A stretch of DNA of 64,000 bases from assembly GCA_038373865.1 (NCBI GenBank), contig JAXGGA010001676.1:74501-138500 (forward strand), read 5' to 3'. Positions 10,777-22,892 of this stretch are shown here, piece by piece. The position numbers were made by a program, and so were the translations under genes. The notes under the pieces are model-generated. The model worked only from the letters and a program-made list of their open reading frames with translations. It was not told the DNA's origin and did not search any database. Numbering within the stretch: position 1 is the stretch's first letter; every line of letters starts with the position of its first letter. Source of the stretch: Uloborus plumipes (lineage: Eukaryota > Arthropoda > Arachnida > Araneae > Uloboridae).

Positions 10777-11050
10777 CGTTGTAAAGTTTAAATTCAACGT
10801 TAAAAATGCACAAATATGCAGGTATACTGCAGACATGTGTTTCGGGGCTACAAGGAGCCCATTTTTCAATGCAATAAGTGTGAGCTTTAGGATGAAGAAT
10901 CATCCGATAAAAGCTTTTATCGGATGATTCTTCGTCCTAAAGCTCACACTTCTTGCATTGAAAAAGGAGCTCCTTGTAGCCCCGAAACACGTGCCTGCAG
11001 TATACCTGCATATTTGTGCATTTTTAACGTTGAATTTAAACTTTACATCT
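10777..11050. repeat. Near-perfect spacerless palindrome, arms about 137 bp
   Basis: The centre is between 10913 and 10914 in GATAAAAGCTTTTATC. The left arm back to about 10777 and the right arm to about 11050 are reverse complements with only a few differences, for example near 10857 and 10880. It can form a long hairpin or cruciform. It could be a MITE dimer or an inverted duplication. Confidence 0.85.
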
Positions 11051-11382
11051 ATCGCACAAAGGTATTTATTTTCTTAATAATACGTTGGTCAGTAATATAC
11101 TTTTAAAATTATTTAGTTTCTAGTGGTTACTAAGAGCAACTAAAGTGTTTACAAAACTCCTTACTGATGTTTTCTTCTTTTTCTTTTTATAAGTTTTTGA
11201 AAAGGGCTAAATGCTCTTACTAATTATTTAACAATATTTTCTCTTTTTAAATGTTTTTCTTTTTTTTTAATGCAAGATGATTACTTTTAAGTTACGAAAA
11301 CTCTGAAAACATATAGTTGGCAAGAAGGGGGGGGGGGATATCTCCGTCAGGGGGCTCTTTTTTGAAAAAAAGACTATTATTA

Positions 11383-11731
11383 CCCTAGCAGCATCATCTC
11401 ATCGGCAGATGATCGGCCATTCATCGAAACCCGATGAAATTCTCATCTGCCGATGATCCAATATGTCTCATCGGCCAAGCAGAATCCGAGTAGCAAAATC
11501 CGATGAGAATACGATGAGATTTGGAGCAATTTACGAGCAGAACAGTCCTGTGCCGAGAAATTTCATCGGGAAACTTAATCGGAAGGATATCGCTTTCCGA
11601 TGAAAAGTAGCTCATCGAAAACCGTGCTCGGATATACTGATCGGAACGATGTCATCGTGCGTTACAGGATCAGTTTACGAGGAATTTGTTGATCGGCCGA
11701 GCATAAAATCGATGAGTTGATGCTACTTGGG
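11383..11731. mobile_element. MITE with TA duplication and dense CATCGG/CCGATG motifs
   Basis: The left end CCCTAGCAGCATCATCTCAT and the right end, whose complement is CCCAAGTAGCATCAACTCAT, form imperfect terminal inverted repeats. TA flanks both ends (11381-11382, 11732-11733), as in Tc1/mariner-type insertions. The 349-bp body holds many CATCGG or CCGATG words on both strands. Non-coding. Confidence 0.75.
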
Positions 11732-12044
11732 TAAAGTACTTTACAAATAACAGTAAAACTTAAATATTTCAATATTGCTGCACCGTTAGATATAGTGCGG
11801 AGCTGGTTAGTTGAGCTATCACGTTGATAATGTTTACCTGTATTTGGAAAAGGGGGCGGAGGGGGGTGGAGGGTCAACTAAAATCGGGCGCGTTATTCCT
11901 GCAAATTAAATTTGGAATACTTTTGCAAAATTGCAACGAAAGTACCCTATTTCAACTCGGCACCTCCCAATCACCCGTCTCTATTATCTGAAGGAAAGAT
12001 AAACAAACGTCGTAGCTCAACTTATCACAGTCAGGGTCGAATGT

Positions 12045-12142
12045 CGGATGGAAGGTCCAAAACCAAAAGGTCCACGAACAGAAGATCCACGTCCAAAAGG
12101 TCCGCGGTATAGAAGGTCCAATGGCCATAAGGTCCAAGGAAC
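12045..12142. repeat. Short imperfect tandem repeat of an AAGGTCCA word
   Basis: AAGGTCCA/AAGATCCA/AAGGTCCG recurs about six times at roughly 17-20 base spacing. Confidence 0.6.
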
Positions 12143-12143
12143 A

Positions 12144-12287
12144 GGGCCCTGCTCCACATCAACGTAAAACACGACCGAAACCGAAGGCAGAAACCGAAAA
12201 TCCGGGTACTTTCCATAGGAATACTATGTAATCCATTTTACGTTTCTGCTTTATTTTTCTGCTTTACGTTAATGTGGAGCAGGGCCC
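12144..12287. repeat. Inverted-repeat (MITE-like) element
   Basis: GGGCCCTGCTCCACATCAAC at 12144 is repeated inverted, ending GGGCCC at 12287, with one difference over about 24 bases. 144 bp, non-coding. Confidence 0.65.
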
Positions 12288-13885
12288 TTAGGCTATTCAT
12301 AGCACAACTCACAAAACTCTATATTTATTTCTAACACTGAACTGAACTCTTTGAGATATCATGGTTAGAAATTTTTAACAATTGATGCGACACAAACACA
12401 AGATATCTTTTATTTCTGCAAATAGATCTTTTATCTGTACAGATAGATACATATGTAATATAAAATGTTACTTTGAAGGACTATGTTTTTAAGCTCAAAA
12501 GGCTATCTTTCTTCATTTTTACCCGAATTGTCCTCAAAAATGAAAAGGCAATAAATGCTGAAGGTAATTGTAAACATTAAAACTGGTTCAATCATTTTCC
12601 GAAAAGTTTTAAAAGTGAAGACACATTTCATAAAACATTAACCCCACCACAAGCTATTTTAATGTGGGATTTGGCAATACTTTTTTACAATGAGCTTTTA
12701 TTAAGTTTTGTTAATTCTGAGAAATAATAAACGTAATCTAATCATGATCATGGAATTGTTGCAACCATATGTAATGTATGAAAATTCGTCATATTAGTGG
12801 GGGAGGGGACATTTTTTAATCTGAATTCTGCATGGACTGCTTTCAGAAATAATATCTGTATTCTTAGGAAGATTTGTTTCAATATCTCAAGAGTATAGAA
12901 ATATCCCACCTCCCCTCCTCTCAAAAAGCAGGGGCCTCAATATGAGGCTGATCTTCTCCTACCTTCAGAAGTTAATCGAGCCCTGTATACACAGAAAATC
13001 TTAAAATAATTTTCGAACATTTTTTGAACTCGAACACTTGCCCCAAAATTTTTGAACACATTGAAGCACAGTTTTTTTACGAAGTTTATGGAACAGTTAT
13101 TGTTCTGAGAAGTATTTAGTTCAACACAGTGGTTTACGCTTAAAGTTTTTAGTCACGCATTTCAGAACATTTTTTAATCACTCACACTGTCTACTATTTT
13201 TTACAACACTTCTAAGCACATCACTATTTGCGTGTCTTTCTAAATGAAACACTGATGGAATACTTTTCTGTTCATAAATCCGTTGGTTTTTACAATATTT
13301 TTTTGCTATCCATTTTATAGCAAATTCGACCTGTTAAAGATCTCAGCAGATGTGCTTAGATGCTTTCGTTGGTCAGATTTGCATAGCGCGCGTTGCTTTT
13401 GATATTCTATAACTGGAAAGAAATAAGTAGGTACTTTTAAATACCAAAAATAAAATTAAGAAAATAAAGTTAATGGATGCAAAATAGTGCAAGTAATTCA
13501 ATACGCATGATTCAAGGTTTGTTTCAACTCTGAAGCATATGTATGCAATTATTTGTGCTTTATTCAAGCTGTTTTGCATTATTTTAAATCAGTATACATT
13601 ACGCACAAATTTATAAAAAACCAGAATAATGTTTGTTTAAAAAACATGGTATAAAAATTTGTGAAATTAAAAGTGCCGGTAATTCAAACCAAACGCAATT
13701 TTATTGCAATGAATTCGTTTTCTCTCTTTTTTTGAGGAAACCACACGATCTGCAGTCATTAGCAGCTATCTTTTCATTCAATTGTTGCTATCACTTGCTC
13801 CGAGGCCAGCGGAGAGAAGAAAGAGTCGTCCGTAGGGGGTCTCACAGCAGGGGTCTTTTGCTACCAACCACCCCTATGTTCTCTT
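12288..13885. other. Unassigned AT-rich DNA
   Basis: No recognisable gene or element; short frames lack domains. Confidence 0.4.
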
Positions 13886-13887
13886 AA

Positions 13888-13956
13888 GTGGGCCGGATTC
13901 GGCCGGCCTCGGCTCTAAGCTACAAAGCCGGTATCGGCCGGAGCCGGCTTTAAAGA
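13888..13956. repeat. GC-rich self-complementary patch (GGCCGG/GCCGGC words)
   Basis: GGCCGGATTCGGCCGGCC and, 40 bases on, ATCGGCCGGAGCCGGC can pair with themselves and each other. It stands out from AT-rich flanks. Confidence 0.5.
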
Positions 13957-15360
13957 GTTAAATTAATACAAGTAAAAATAAATTTACTTTGCACAATTTG
14001 GCATTATAGCTGAGCCTTGGCAGTACGCATGCCCAGAGCATATTATATATTCTCCATAAATGTCGACCATAACCTTGCAAAAAAAAAGTTTCATTCGACC
14101 GCGTGTTTGTCTTCTAACAACAAATGTCAAGATTTTTTTTAAATGCTCCAAAATAATAATGGAGTGCTTTTTGTGCAATTTGTTTTGCAAAAATCCTACA
14201 TTTCGACTATACCTCAACGCTCAAATTTTGAATTGGTAGCCAATGGCTACTAACACCCCACAAAATGGTAGCCAAATTTCAGAAAATGGTAGCCAAACTT
14301 AAAATTAAAAAAAAAGTGTGTAAAATGTGTATTTAGAAAAATATATTTTAATTTTAAAGCAATAATGTAAAGCTCAATGTTTATATAAACAATGTTCTAA
14401 ACTGCTACCTTTACGTTTCTTAAAAATAGATGCATGACTAAACATCATCCATCATTCATTGCTCAAATATATTGTCGAAAAGGTTAAAATTAAAGAAAAC
14501 ATATGAATTTCAAAAATTTTAAAACTCAATGACATTTTTGTTTTCTGAAACATGATTTGTTTGAAATAAGGAAGCACTTAGTTCTATTCGGAAATCAGAA
14601 ATATTACATGAACAAGTAATATATGCTTTGCAGTTTGTTCTCAGTCTATAACTAAATTTTAAGATAAAGAAGGCAGCATAAATGATAAACATAAATAATT
14701 GCAAGTATTTTAAAATTCATTTCTTCCAGATGTTGGAAATATAAATTTGAACAGTATAAAAATGAGTAATTTCTAAGTCACAATAAATTTTTTATATAAT
14801 GATACTGGAATATGTTATAAATATTTAGATATGATTCCATTTCAGGTAAGTGCATTATGTAGTTATTACAGATAATTAATCTTTGGCTAATTTCATATAA
14901 TTATTGTAATCTAACTACTATTAAAAAAAACCTAAGCTCATGTGTGTAATTGAAATTTTAGTGAAGAACAGCATTTTCAATGTAACTTGCTAAAAATCAA
15001 GAATAAAGTTTGATTATACCCATATTTGAATGTTCAAAATTCAATAAATAAGTTCTAACTTGCTCTTATAAAGAAAAAAAAAATTCTTTTGTTATTTGTT
15101 TTTGATACTTGTTCACAAAAAAAAAAAAATCAATAAAATTTAAGTTTGGACAGTACGGTTTAAACTCGGGCCAACACCTGTTGTAAGACACTTCAAAAAT
15201 ATTTTATCTGATTTTTTTTAGTATGTAGCAAGAACAGACATTCAAAATTTGGTAAAAACCCGACCTTTGGTCTCAAAACACTTTTCTCTTTCTTTTTTGG
15301 TTTTAATAACATAGTATAAACAAGCAGCAAAATATTCTAAAGTAAAAAATGATTATTAAA
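13957..15360. other. Unassigned AT-rich DNA with GGTAGCCA repeats near 14237
   Basis: GGTAGCCA occurs three times in 14237-14300 and once more near 17500. Nothing coding recognised. Confidence 0.4.
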
Positions 15361-16890
15361 CAAAAGAATAAAGTGAGTCAAGATATAGATGGTAGCAGAT
15401 AATAAAATCCCTCAAAACTTCCACAATAATTTAAATATTATCAGGATGCAAAAAGATTGAGATTTCAAACGAGGCCGCAATTTTCGTCGAATCACGTGTT
15501 TCTTTGTTGGCATGGGCGTCGAACTACACTTTTTAGGTTCATGTCACATGATATGAACGACGAATTAAAATTAGGTTAATTAGTAAATAAATTACAAAAT
15601 TAATACCTAAAATGAGCCGAGTTACGGTAGTAGATAATAAGAAGCCTCAAAGATTCCAAAATAATTGAGATATTTTTAGGATGCGAAAGGATTGAAATCC
15701 CGAACAAGGTACGCAACTTTCGGCGAGGCACATGGTATTTCAGGGATGAAAACAGCTTAAAATCAAAAAAGAGGAAAAATTGCGCAGCTTAGTATTCCAA
15801 TAGATTGTTTAAAAATATAATGAATTGCATTTATGCGAGATTTCCTCTTAATTTAAAGTGAAAAATCTTGAGTAAAATAAGCAGATTGAAGGAATTTTTA
15901 ACCATTTGTAAAGTCACTAAATTGCACATTCCCTATTTCTTTTTAAGTCATCCACAACATTGCAGAAATCAAGAAAAAAAAGGGGGGGGTGTAATTTTAG
16001 ATGAATTAGATATGTGTTCTGCAAAAAATGAATTCTCCAACTAATTTTGCGTGGACTTCAGTTACTTAAATCATAAAAATCAAAATAATTTTCACGATTT
16101 TTTGACAAATGTCTTATATTTTAGCTGAATTTTCTGAATTTCTACTCCCTACAAAGGAAACTTATATTTTTGGCAGCATGCCAAAATAGAAATTGCATGT
16201 CGTTCTTAAAGTTTCAATCCTGCTGCATCCAAAAAATATTTCCATTATTTTAGAAGTTGAAAGTAATTTCAGCCTCTACTACTTTAAATCAACTTATTTT
16301 AAGCTTTATTTTAATGATAAGTATTTTTTTTCTAAACTCGTTGCAATATTAAGTTTCAGATCGCGGAAAGAAAGAAAAAAATACAACAAGCGGAAAATCG
16401 CGGGTCCGCGGAAGATTTTCATCTCTGTATTTTGTGCGCACGGGCGGCAAATCACGTGTTTTTGGTTACATAATATGATATGAACAAGCAACTAAATGAA
16501 AAAAAAAACCTCAATAAATGAGTAAAATGAGACATGTCGTGGTAGCAAATAACATAAGTCTCAAAAGTTCCAAAATATTATAAATATTATCCATGATGCA
16601 AAAAGATTGATAGCTCAAACACGGTTAGCCTGTTTCGGTGACCCACGTGGTTTTTGGCGGCATGTTTCTATGGTTAATATTACAATGAGCAATTAAAATT
16701 ATATTAATAAATATATTACATAATTACTGTATAAAATGAGCCGAGTTACGTTAACAGATAACAAAACGCCTCAAAACTTCAAAAACAATTGAAACATTAT
16801 CAAGATGCAAAAGGATTAAAATCTCAAACCAGGTGCGCTATTTTTGGCGAGGCACGTGTTTCTATTAAAGAAGCGATTTATTTTCCTTAA
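15361..16890. repeat. Diverged repeat array, unit about 210-240 bp
   Basis: A block with GATGCAAAAAGATTGA followed by a CACGTG-type motif recurs near 15442, 15674, 16592 and 16801. A second block (ATGAGCCGAGTTACG, then TCAAAACTTCCA) recurs near 15380, 15612, 16527 and 16737. Copies are strongly diverged and the 15.75-16.43 kb part is degraded. Confidence 0.6.
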
Positions 16891-17240
16891 TTGTCGATGC
16901 AAAAGAGTCATATTTTTTTCCCATTCATATGTTTTATGAAGAAAACTTTATTTCGGAACGGTCATTTCCGCTTAAAATTGCGAATATGAACAATTTAAAA
17001 CGCGACGTCATTTTGGAAACACGTTTTTATTCGAGTGCTGCGAGGCTATAAATAACCATTTATACTGAGAAATAAAGTAAAAGAACGAACTTTAAGTCAG
17101 AAATGCACAATTTACTAAATCCTGCAAGAGATTTTTCTGTTTTTAGGATCGCATGTTTAGTACAGCGAACAGCAGAGTTATCGAAATTGCAAATTTTGAA
17201 ACAAATTTACTGCCGCGATTTTCACTTCAGTTTTTTGTAA
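16891..17240. other. Unassigned DNA
   Basis: Nothing recognised. Confidence 0.3.
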
Positions 17241-17244
17241 CGTT

Positions 17245-17445
17245 GCGCAAGTGGTATCGTTAACAATACCTCCCCTCCCTCTTCTTCCCCAATTTATTGC
17301 TGAACTTTTAGTGGACAAGAAGACAATACCTTCGTCCCTGGCGATCTCACATCCGAATTTTAAGTGGATGAGAGTATAATACCACCCCCTTTCTACACCC
17401 CCGGCGATCCGACTGCCGAATGTTTAGTGGACAAGAGGATTTGAG
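17245..17445. repeat. Three imperfect ~70-bp tandem copies
   Basis: A TTTTAGTGGACAAGA-like core, preceded by GGCGATC...CCGAAT and followed by AATACC, occurs three times. Confidence 0.5.
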
Positions 17446-17550
17446 AAAAGGTCACATGTCAAGGTTAAAGTCGGGAAAGGGGTGTAGCATTTTTGAATGG
17501 TAGCCACGTTGGCGACCTCAGTGAAAATAATGATCGCCAAATCGTGAAAA

Positions 17551-18270
17551 TTGGTCGCATTTGGCGACTGGCGACCGCGAGTGTTGACCTATAATTTCGA
17601 CGGGCATAGTTTTACGGGAAATGACAACAATCCTGCTTTCTTTCATAAAAGAAAAAGGAGACCTTTCAGCATTTTAAAGAAAAATAAAATTTTTCAAGAG
17701 GCTTTTATTCAACTCCTGCGAAGTGAACATACTTCATTAACAACACCGGATGAGTTAGTTCGAAGCATTGAAGAGTACGTATGTAGAGTATATTCATTAA
17801 AAACGAAAAATGACATCAACAAAGGTAGATACGAATTGTTTGAAAAGGACTATAAAGCGAAAAATGAAAAAGAAATTTTTTAAAAGAAAATCGTAGGATA
17901 TGATCCTTCGACTTTGTCGCCTACAAAGCAATAACTACAGCAACAAATTAAGCGAACTGTATTTATCTGTAACGTATGGTGCAATGCACACATGCAGTGT
18001 CCCACAAAAAAGTTGCCGGAAAATTATGGATGGACGATAATTGACGGCAAATACGAATACTATTGGTTTGATGGTCCCTCAAGTCTATCCTTTGAAGAAC
18101 TATCTTCTGACTCACAAGGTACCCTATTAATACTATTTTTATTTTTATTCGTTTATTAATTAATTAATGGGCAATTTCTTTATTTTTTAAATGTTATTAC
18201 AGAGTCAGATATCACTAATGACGAAAATGAAGAAGATGATGATTTATCTGAAGAATCTGATGAAGATTAA
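17551..18270 (+). pseudogene. 3' end of an unnamed repeat-family gene with one intron
   Basis: One frame runs from about 17587 to 18118, broken by TAA at 17881 and TAA at 17932. It carries a helical Lys/Arg-rich stretch, then GYDPSTLSPTKQ, CNVWCNAH and YGWTIIDGKYEYYWFDG blocks. GT at 18119 and AG at 18201-18202 bound an 84-bp phase-1 intron; after it the frame continues into an acidic Asp/Glu/Ser tail ending at TAA 18268-18270. The first dozen residues after ATG 17551 derive from an upstream repeat, so the true start is lost. I recall similar tails in multicopy arthropod gene models but cannot name the family or its function. Confidence 0.6.
18119..18202 (+). other. Intron in the gene remnant
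   Basis: CAAG|GTACCC donor and TTATTACAG acceptor. Removing 84 bases keeps the frame and joins two acidic segments. Confidence 0.65.
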
Positions 18271-18409
18271 TTGTTTTTTATGAATGCAAGACAATACACA
18301 AATAATTTAACTGGAAAATAAAATTAGTAAAACTTAAACAGATGCTTTCACTTATTCCAAAGAGAAAGCGAAATTTACAATTCGTGTCGGACTCATGATA
18401 CCTACCTGT

Positions 18410-18705
18410 TTTCTTGTAGGACAAAGGTTTATCTGGATAGAGAAAAAACTAACCTATAATGTAATATTTTTGTCCTACAGTTAGTAATAAAAAAGTGGTC
18501 TTGTGGTTCTAACAATTTCTGATCGTAGGACTGGGATAACGTACCACACAATTTGTAGGACAATGTGACTGTAAAATTATATACATATTAACTAAGCAGT
18601 AGAAAAAAACTTGGGTTGTTAGTAATTACTTTTGATGACCTCGTAATCGATACATGTTGGGAGGAGACTCTTTGATCAAACCATACACCTTGTAGGACAA
18701 ATATG
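18410..18705. repeat. Dispersed TGTAGGACAA-type words
   Basis: The word or its complement occurs about five times (near 18416, 18472, 18530, 18557, 18692). Meaning unknown. Confidence 0.35.
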
Positions 18706-18942
18706 TTTTTCAACAATGTTAATAATTATCTTCAGATTTAATTAGAAAAGTCACAGTTAATGATAAGTTTTTGAGACTCATAGAATCGACACATTTGATC
18801 CCTGCTACCCCTGTTAGCGACCACAATCGAGAATTGTTGTAAGAGGAAAAGTTGGGCGTCTCATTAAAATGAAGCTATTCACGAAAAATTAGCTTGATAG
18901 TAATATCGAGAAAAATCTCTACCATGGATCCCTGACTAACAC

Positions 18943-20105
18943 ACTTTTCTTAACTAAAAAACAGTATTTTTATTTTTGAGACAAACCAGTTTCAAGGGGA
19001 TATTGCAGATCAAAAATGTGTACATCATTCAACGTGAAATCAAAGAAAAAAAGACAAAGACCTCAAAAGTTGATGCCAATTTGTTCTATTAAAATTTACA
19101 GGAGCTATTGTAGTTATGTTCTGATGAAAAATCTTTTTTTTTAGATATTTTTGAACTTTAGTTTTTGTGTGTGCATCCGTAAAAACTCAAGAAATAGTAA
19201 AAAATAAAATTTCGTTTTTGAAAAAAAGAATTATCTTCTTATCGCTGCTAAAAGAGCTTGAGTCTTTTATTATGTGTTATTTTTAAGACCTTGAAACAGA
19301 ATTTCGGATGATATGTCAGTTGGCAAGGTGTCATTAATATTTTAAATTCTTAAAAAGCATTGTTTACTTTTCAAAAAAATAAAAATAAAAATAATTAATA
19401 AATGAGATAAATAATAAATAAAACAGTTAATATGGTGTGTACGTGATAAAAAATATGTATAATGGGACTGCAAAGCCATTATTCAAATAAGCGATAGCGA
19501 TAACGAAAGCTTTCAATAGCGTTGAATATTGCAATTATTTCCGCCATGTAAATGATAACAATAGTAATTGAAAATATGATAAGCAGTAATTGAAAATTCA
19601 TTCTTTATACTGCCGAAGATGTGTCTAGATATTCAGCCTATGATTGCAATTTGCCCATTAACAAAAATGATGAAAAATGGGAAAATGCTTTTATGATCTT
19701 GAAACATTAATGACCTACAACCTTGCCAAGTGACATATCATCTGAAATTCTGTTTCAAGAGCTTAAAAATAACACATAGGAAAAGACTCAAGCTCTTATA
19801 GTATCGATAAGAAGATAATTATTTTTGTTAAAAACAAAACTTTATTCTTTGCCATTTCTTGAGTTTTCACCGATGCGCACACAAAAATTAAAGTTCAAAA
19901 ATATCTTTAAAAAGGGTTTTTCCATCAGAACATAAGTACAGTAGCTCCTGTAAATTTTAATAGAACAAATTGACATCAACTTTTGAGTTCTATATAGCTT
20001 TTTCTTTGATTTCGCGTTGAATGATGTACACATTTTTGATCTGCAATATCCCCTTGAAACTGGTTTGTCTCAAAAAAAAAAAAACGTATTTCAGTTAAGA
20101 AAAGT
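18943..20105. mobile_element. Foldback element, ~400-bp inverted arms
   Basis: 18943-19338 and 19705-20105 are reverse complements with moderate divergence, separated by about 366 bp. Landmarks are CAAACCAGTTTCAAGGGGAT on the left and its complement near 20047. No ORF with a known domain; resembles a non-autonomous foldback or long-TIR element. Confidence 0.75.
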
Positions 20106-20244
20106 CTGTTCTTTCCAATGATGTAAAGAAAATTGAAATTCAAAACGACCCTTTTGAGATATTGCCCTTTGAAATTGAGACAAAATTGAGAAAAAAGAAA
20201 TTTGAGTGGAATTTCAACTCGCATAATTCAGCAATTATTTGAGC

Positions 20245-21441
20245 CAAGGCTCTCCAACCTACGGCCCGCGGGCCGGATCCGGCCCGTGAGCAGATTTTTT
20301 CCAGCCTGCGGAAAAAATCTGTTTTTTCAATCCCCCCCCCTTTTTTTTTCAAATGTTTTTTTTTTTTTTATTAAATTAATCAGAACAGTGACGATCTCAT
20401 AGTGAATACGTCAAACAATAAATGAAAATCTATTCAAACTTTGCAAGGATTTTGAATGGTTCTCAATCGCTCTGGATGTATCAACTGATGTTACTGACTC
20501 GGCTCAAGTACTTTTATTTGTTCGTGGTGTGAACAGAGAATTTAAAATCACAGAAGAATTGGCTGATGTTCACTCTATGGAGAGCAATGTAATCGGAGAC
20601 AAAATTTTCAGTAAAGTAAGTGAGACCATTTCTGATCTCGGACTTGATTTCACACGTCTAAGAGGTGTAGCTACAGATGGATGAAAATATATGTCTGGTA
20701 CAAAAATTGGAGTAGTTGGAAACATATGTAATTCTGTGAAAACAGCTGGAAGGAATTAAACCCATGGTTTTTCACTGTATTATCCATAAACAAGTGTTGT
20801 GCGTTAAACGCATGGATGTAGCTGAAGTAATGTTATGTAGTAGTCAAAACAGTTAACTTTATTAGATCCAGTTCTCTTAAACATCGCCAATTCAAAAAAT
20901 TTCTTGCTGAAATTGACAGCGTTTATCCAGATGTTCCTTACCATTGTGAAGTTTGCTGGTTAAGTAGAGGCAAAATATTGCAGCAATTTTTTTGAACTTC
21001 GAGAAGTGATTGATATTTTTATAACTGAACGTCAGTATCCTGTACCTGAACTTTCTGACAGTGTATTTGTCTGGAAATTGACTTTTTTTGTTGATCTCAC
21101 CACACATATTAATTTTTTGAATTTAAAGCCTCAAGGGAAAAAACTCCTCAATTTGTGACTTATACTGGCATGTCAAAGCTTTCAGACAAAAACTCATGCT
21201 TTTCGAGAAGCATTTAGGATCGATGAACTTTGATCACTTTGAAACGCGTAAAAACTTAGGTGCATTAAGTACTGCTTCCTTTCCCAAGGAATACGTTTTG
21301 GATATCATGTCTAACCTACAAGAAGAATTTAAGAGCCGTTTTGAAGACTTTGACCGTGCATCAGATGATATCCAGATTTTTCAAAACCCTTTTAACTGCG
21401 ATATAGACAAAGTGCCTGCTGAAATCCAACTTGAAGTAATC
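20245..21441 (+). pseudogene. hAT-family transposase relic (GTF2IRD2/ZBED5-like)
   Basis: The left end CAAGGCTCTCCAACC with a GGCCCGCGGGCCGGATCCGG run is typical of hAT 5' ends. From 20430 translation in shifting frames gives [41 protein letters not shown] and FPKEYVLDIMSNLQEEF, the order seen in hAT transposases of the GTF2IRD2/ZBED5 type. Stops and frameshifts interrupt every few dozen codons; the longest clean piece is 21196-21441. It ends abruptly at about 21441 where another repeat (CAGGGGCGGCTCC) begins, so the dimerisation end is missing. Confidence 0.8.
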
Positions 21442-22520
21442 GCAGGGGCGGCTCCTCACTATGGGCTGGGTGGGCCGGACCCACCCAGAAAAATTGGAAG
21501 AAAAACAAATACATAATTAAAATATATCGTTTTGTATTTCTGTTCAAAAAACTAAAAAAAAAACATAGTGCACAAAACATATTTTAAACCTACAAACCCC
21601 CACCCCTCCCCGCACATCGCTAACACAGCACAAGAAAGATTTTCGAATTCCATCAATTTTAGCGCTTCGCACTGCTTTTAGAACGAGCTTGAGGGCCAGA
21701 TGGCAGTTGGCCCGCGGCCATCTCCGCTTTTAGCCAATCGCAATGGCTGGATTAAGAAGAGCGGTTAACGATGACACCCTATTGTAACATTCGACCCTGT
21801 GGACCCATCTTTCCTGGCCCAAGATTTCCCTTTGTCCCTAACCAAAGCGATGGAGAGGGAAGTCTCTCCTCACTGCGTAATGTTAGGTCCCTGCGTTAGG
21901 GAGAAAACTCGCCTCTTTTCATTTCGCGCTCTTCGTTTTTCTTTTTTTTATTCTTTTTTGTTTTTTTAATGATTTTTATAACAAGTCCTCTTTTTTTTTT
22001 TTTTTTTTTTGTCTTTATTTTTTACTTTCAACACCTATTACTAACAGGCACAGAGATTGCTAATTTCATTACTGCTCCCCTCACCTATTTGTAATACAAT
22101 GCATGCATATTTTATTGGTTAATTTGCGTTTGGGAACAGAGATTCTTATTCTCAAAATTTTTGTGTGAAGACTTTATTTTTGACTTGCAGACCGTTTGCC
22201 ATTTTCTTGGTATTAGTTTGAATTTAATCTCATAGTGTTGTAAGTATTGTATGAACTCTAGAAACTTTGTCCTCCTTCTGGGTGTGACATTATAAATGCT
22301 TGGAGAATTAATAAGTATTCTTAAGCTCTAAATGCTACATTTACTTAGCCGAATCAATGATTACATTTATATCCAGGACCATAGTCGTCCAAAAATCGGC
22401 CAACACCCTCCCCCTAAAATATCGATTAAGTAGTCCTCCCCTGCCCCCTTTTTGATAATCATCCCTGCAACTAATATTATCACATTCAAAGGGATTTTAA
22501 TGTCCGAAAAAACACTTAGA
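21442..22520. other. Unassigned DNA, mixed repeats
   Basis: Starts with CAGGGGCGGCTCCTCAC, which looks like the end of another element. A long T run lies near 21990. No gene seen. Confidence 0.4.
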
Positions 22521-22794
22521 TGTTGAATAAAAACTTTTGCTACTGCGCAACTTTTCTTAAATCTTATGTAGGAACACGATAGGATGGGAAGTTTTAGGAA
22601 AGACCCATTTGTAGTTTTTGGAAGTTTTATTACATTCAACGGATACAAACACACATAACATACATGAGGACAAATGGAACACGAACCGAGACGACTACGC
22701 AGAAGTGCAAAGTAACGAGAGCCAAGTAGAAGTTAAAGTTAATGTTTTGGTCGCTTATGGCGCCATCTATGAAAATAATGGTGGAGTTACAACA
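22521..22794 (-). repeat. Probable BelA LTR (3' LTR)
   Basis: Read on the minus strand it begins TGTTGTAAC after a purine tract GTGGGCGGAGGATG (22795-22808), has AATAAA, and ends CAACA. No second copy is present, so the far border is a guess from the 5-bp inverted ends. Confidence 0.45.
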
Positions 22795-22892
22795 TCCTCC
22801 GCCCACAAAAGTAAAATATTTCAAATAACAACAACTCGAAATTAAAAATACAAATATTGAATATTAATAAGAAAAATGTTCAAAATATAAGT

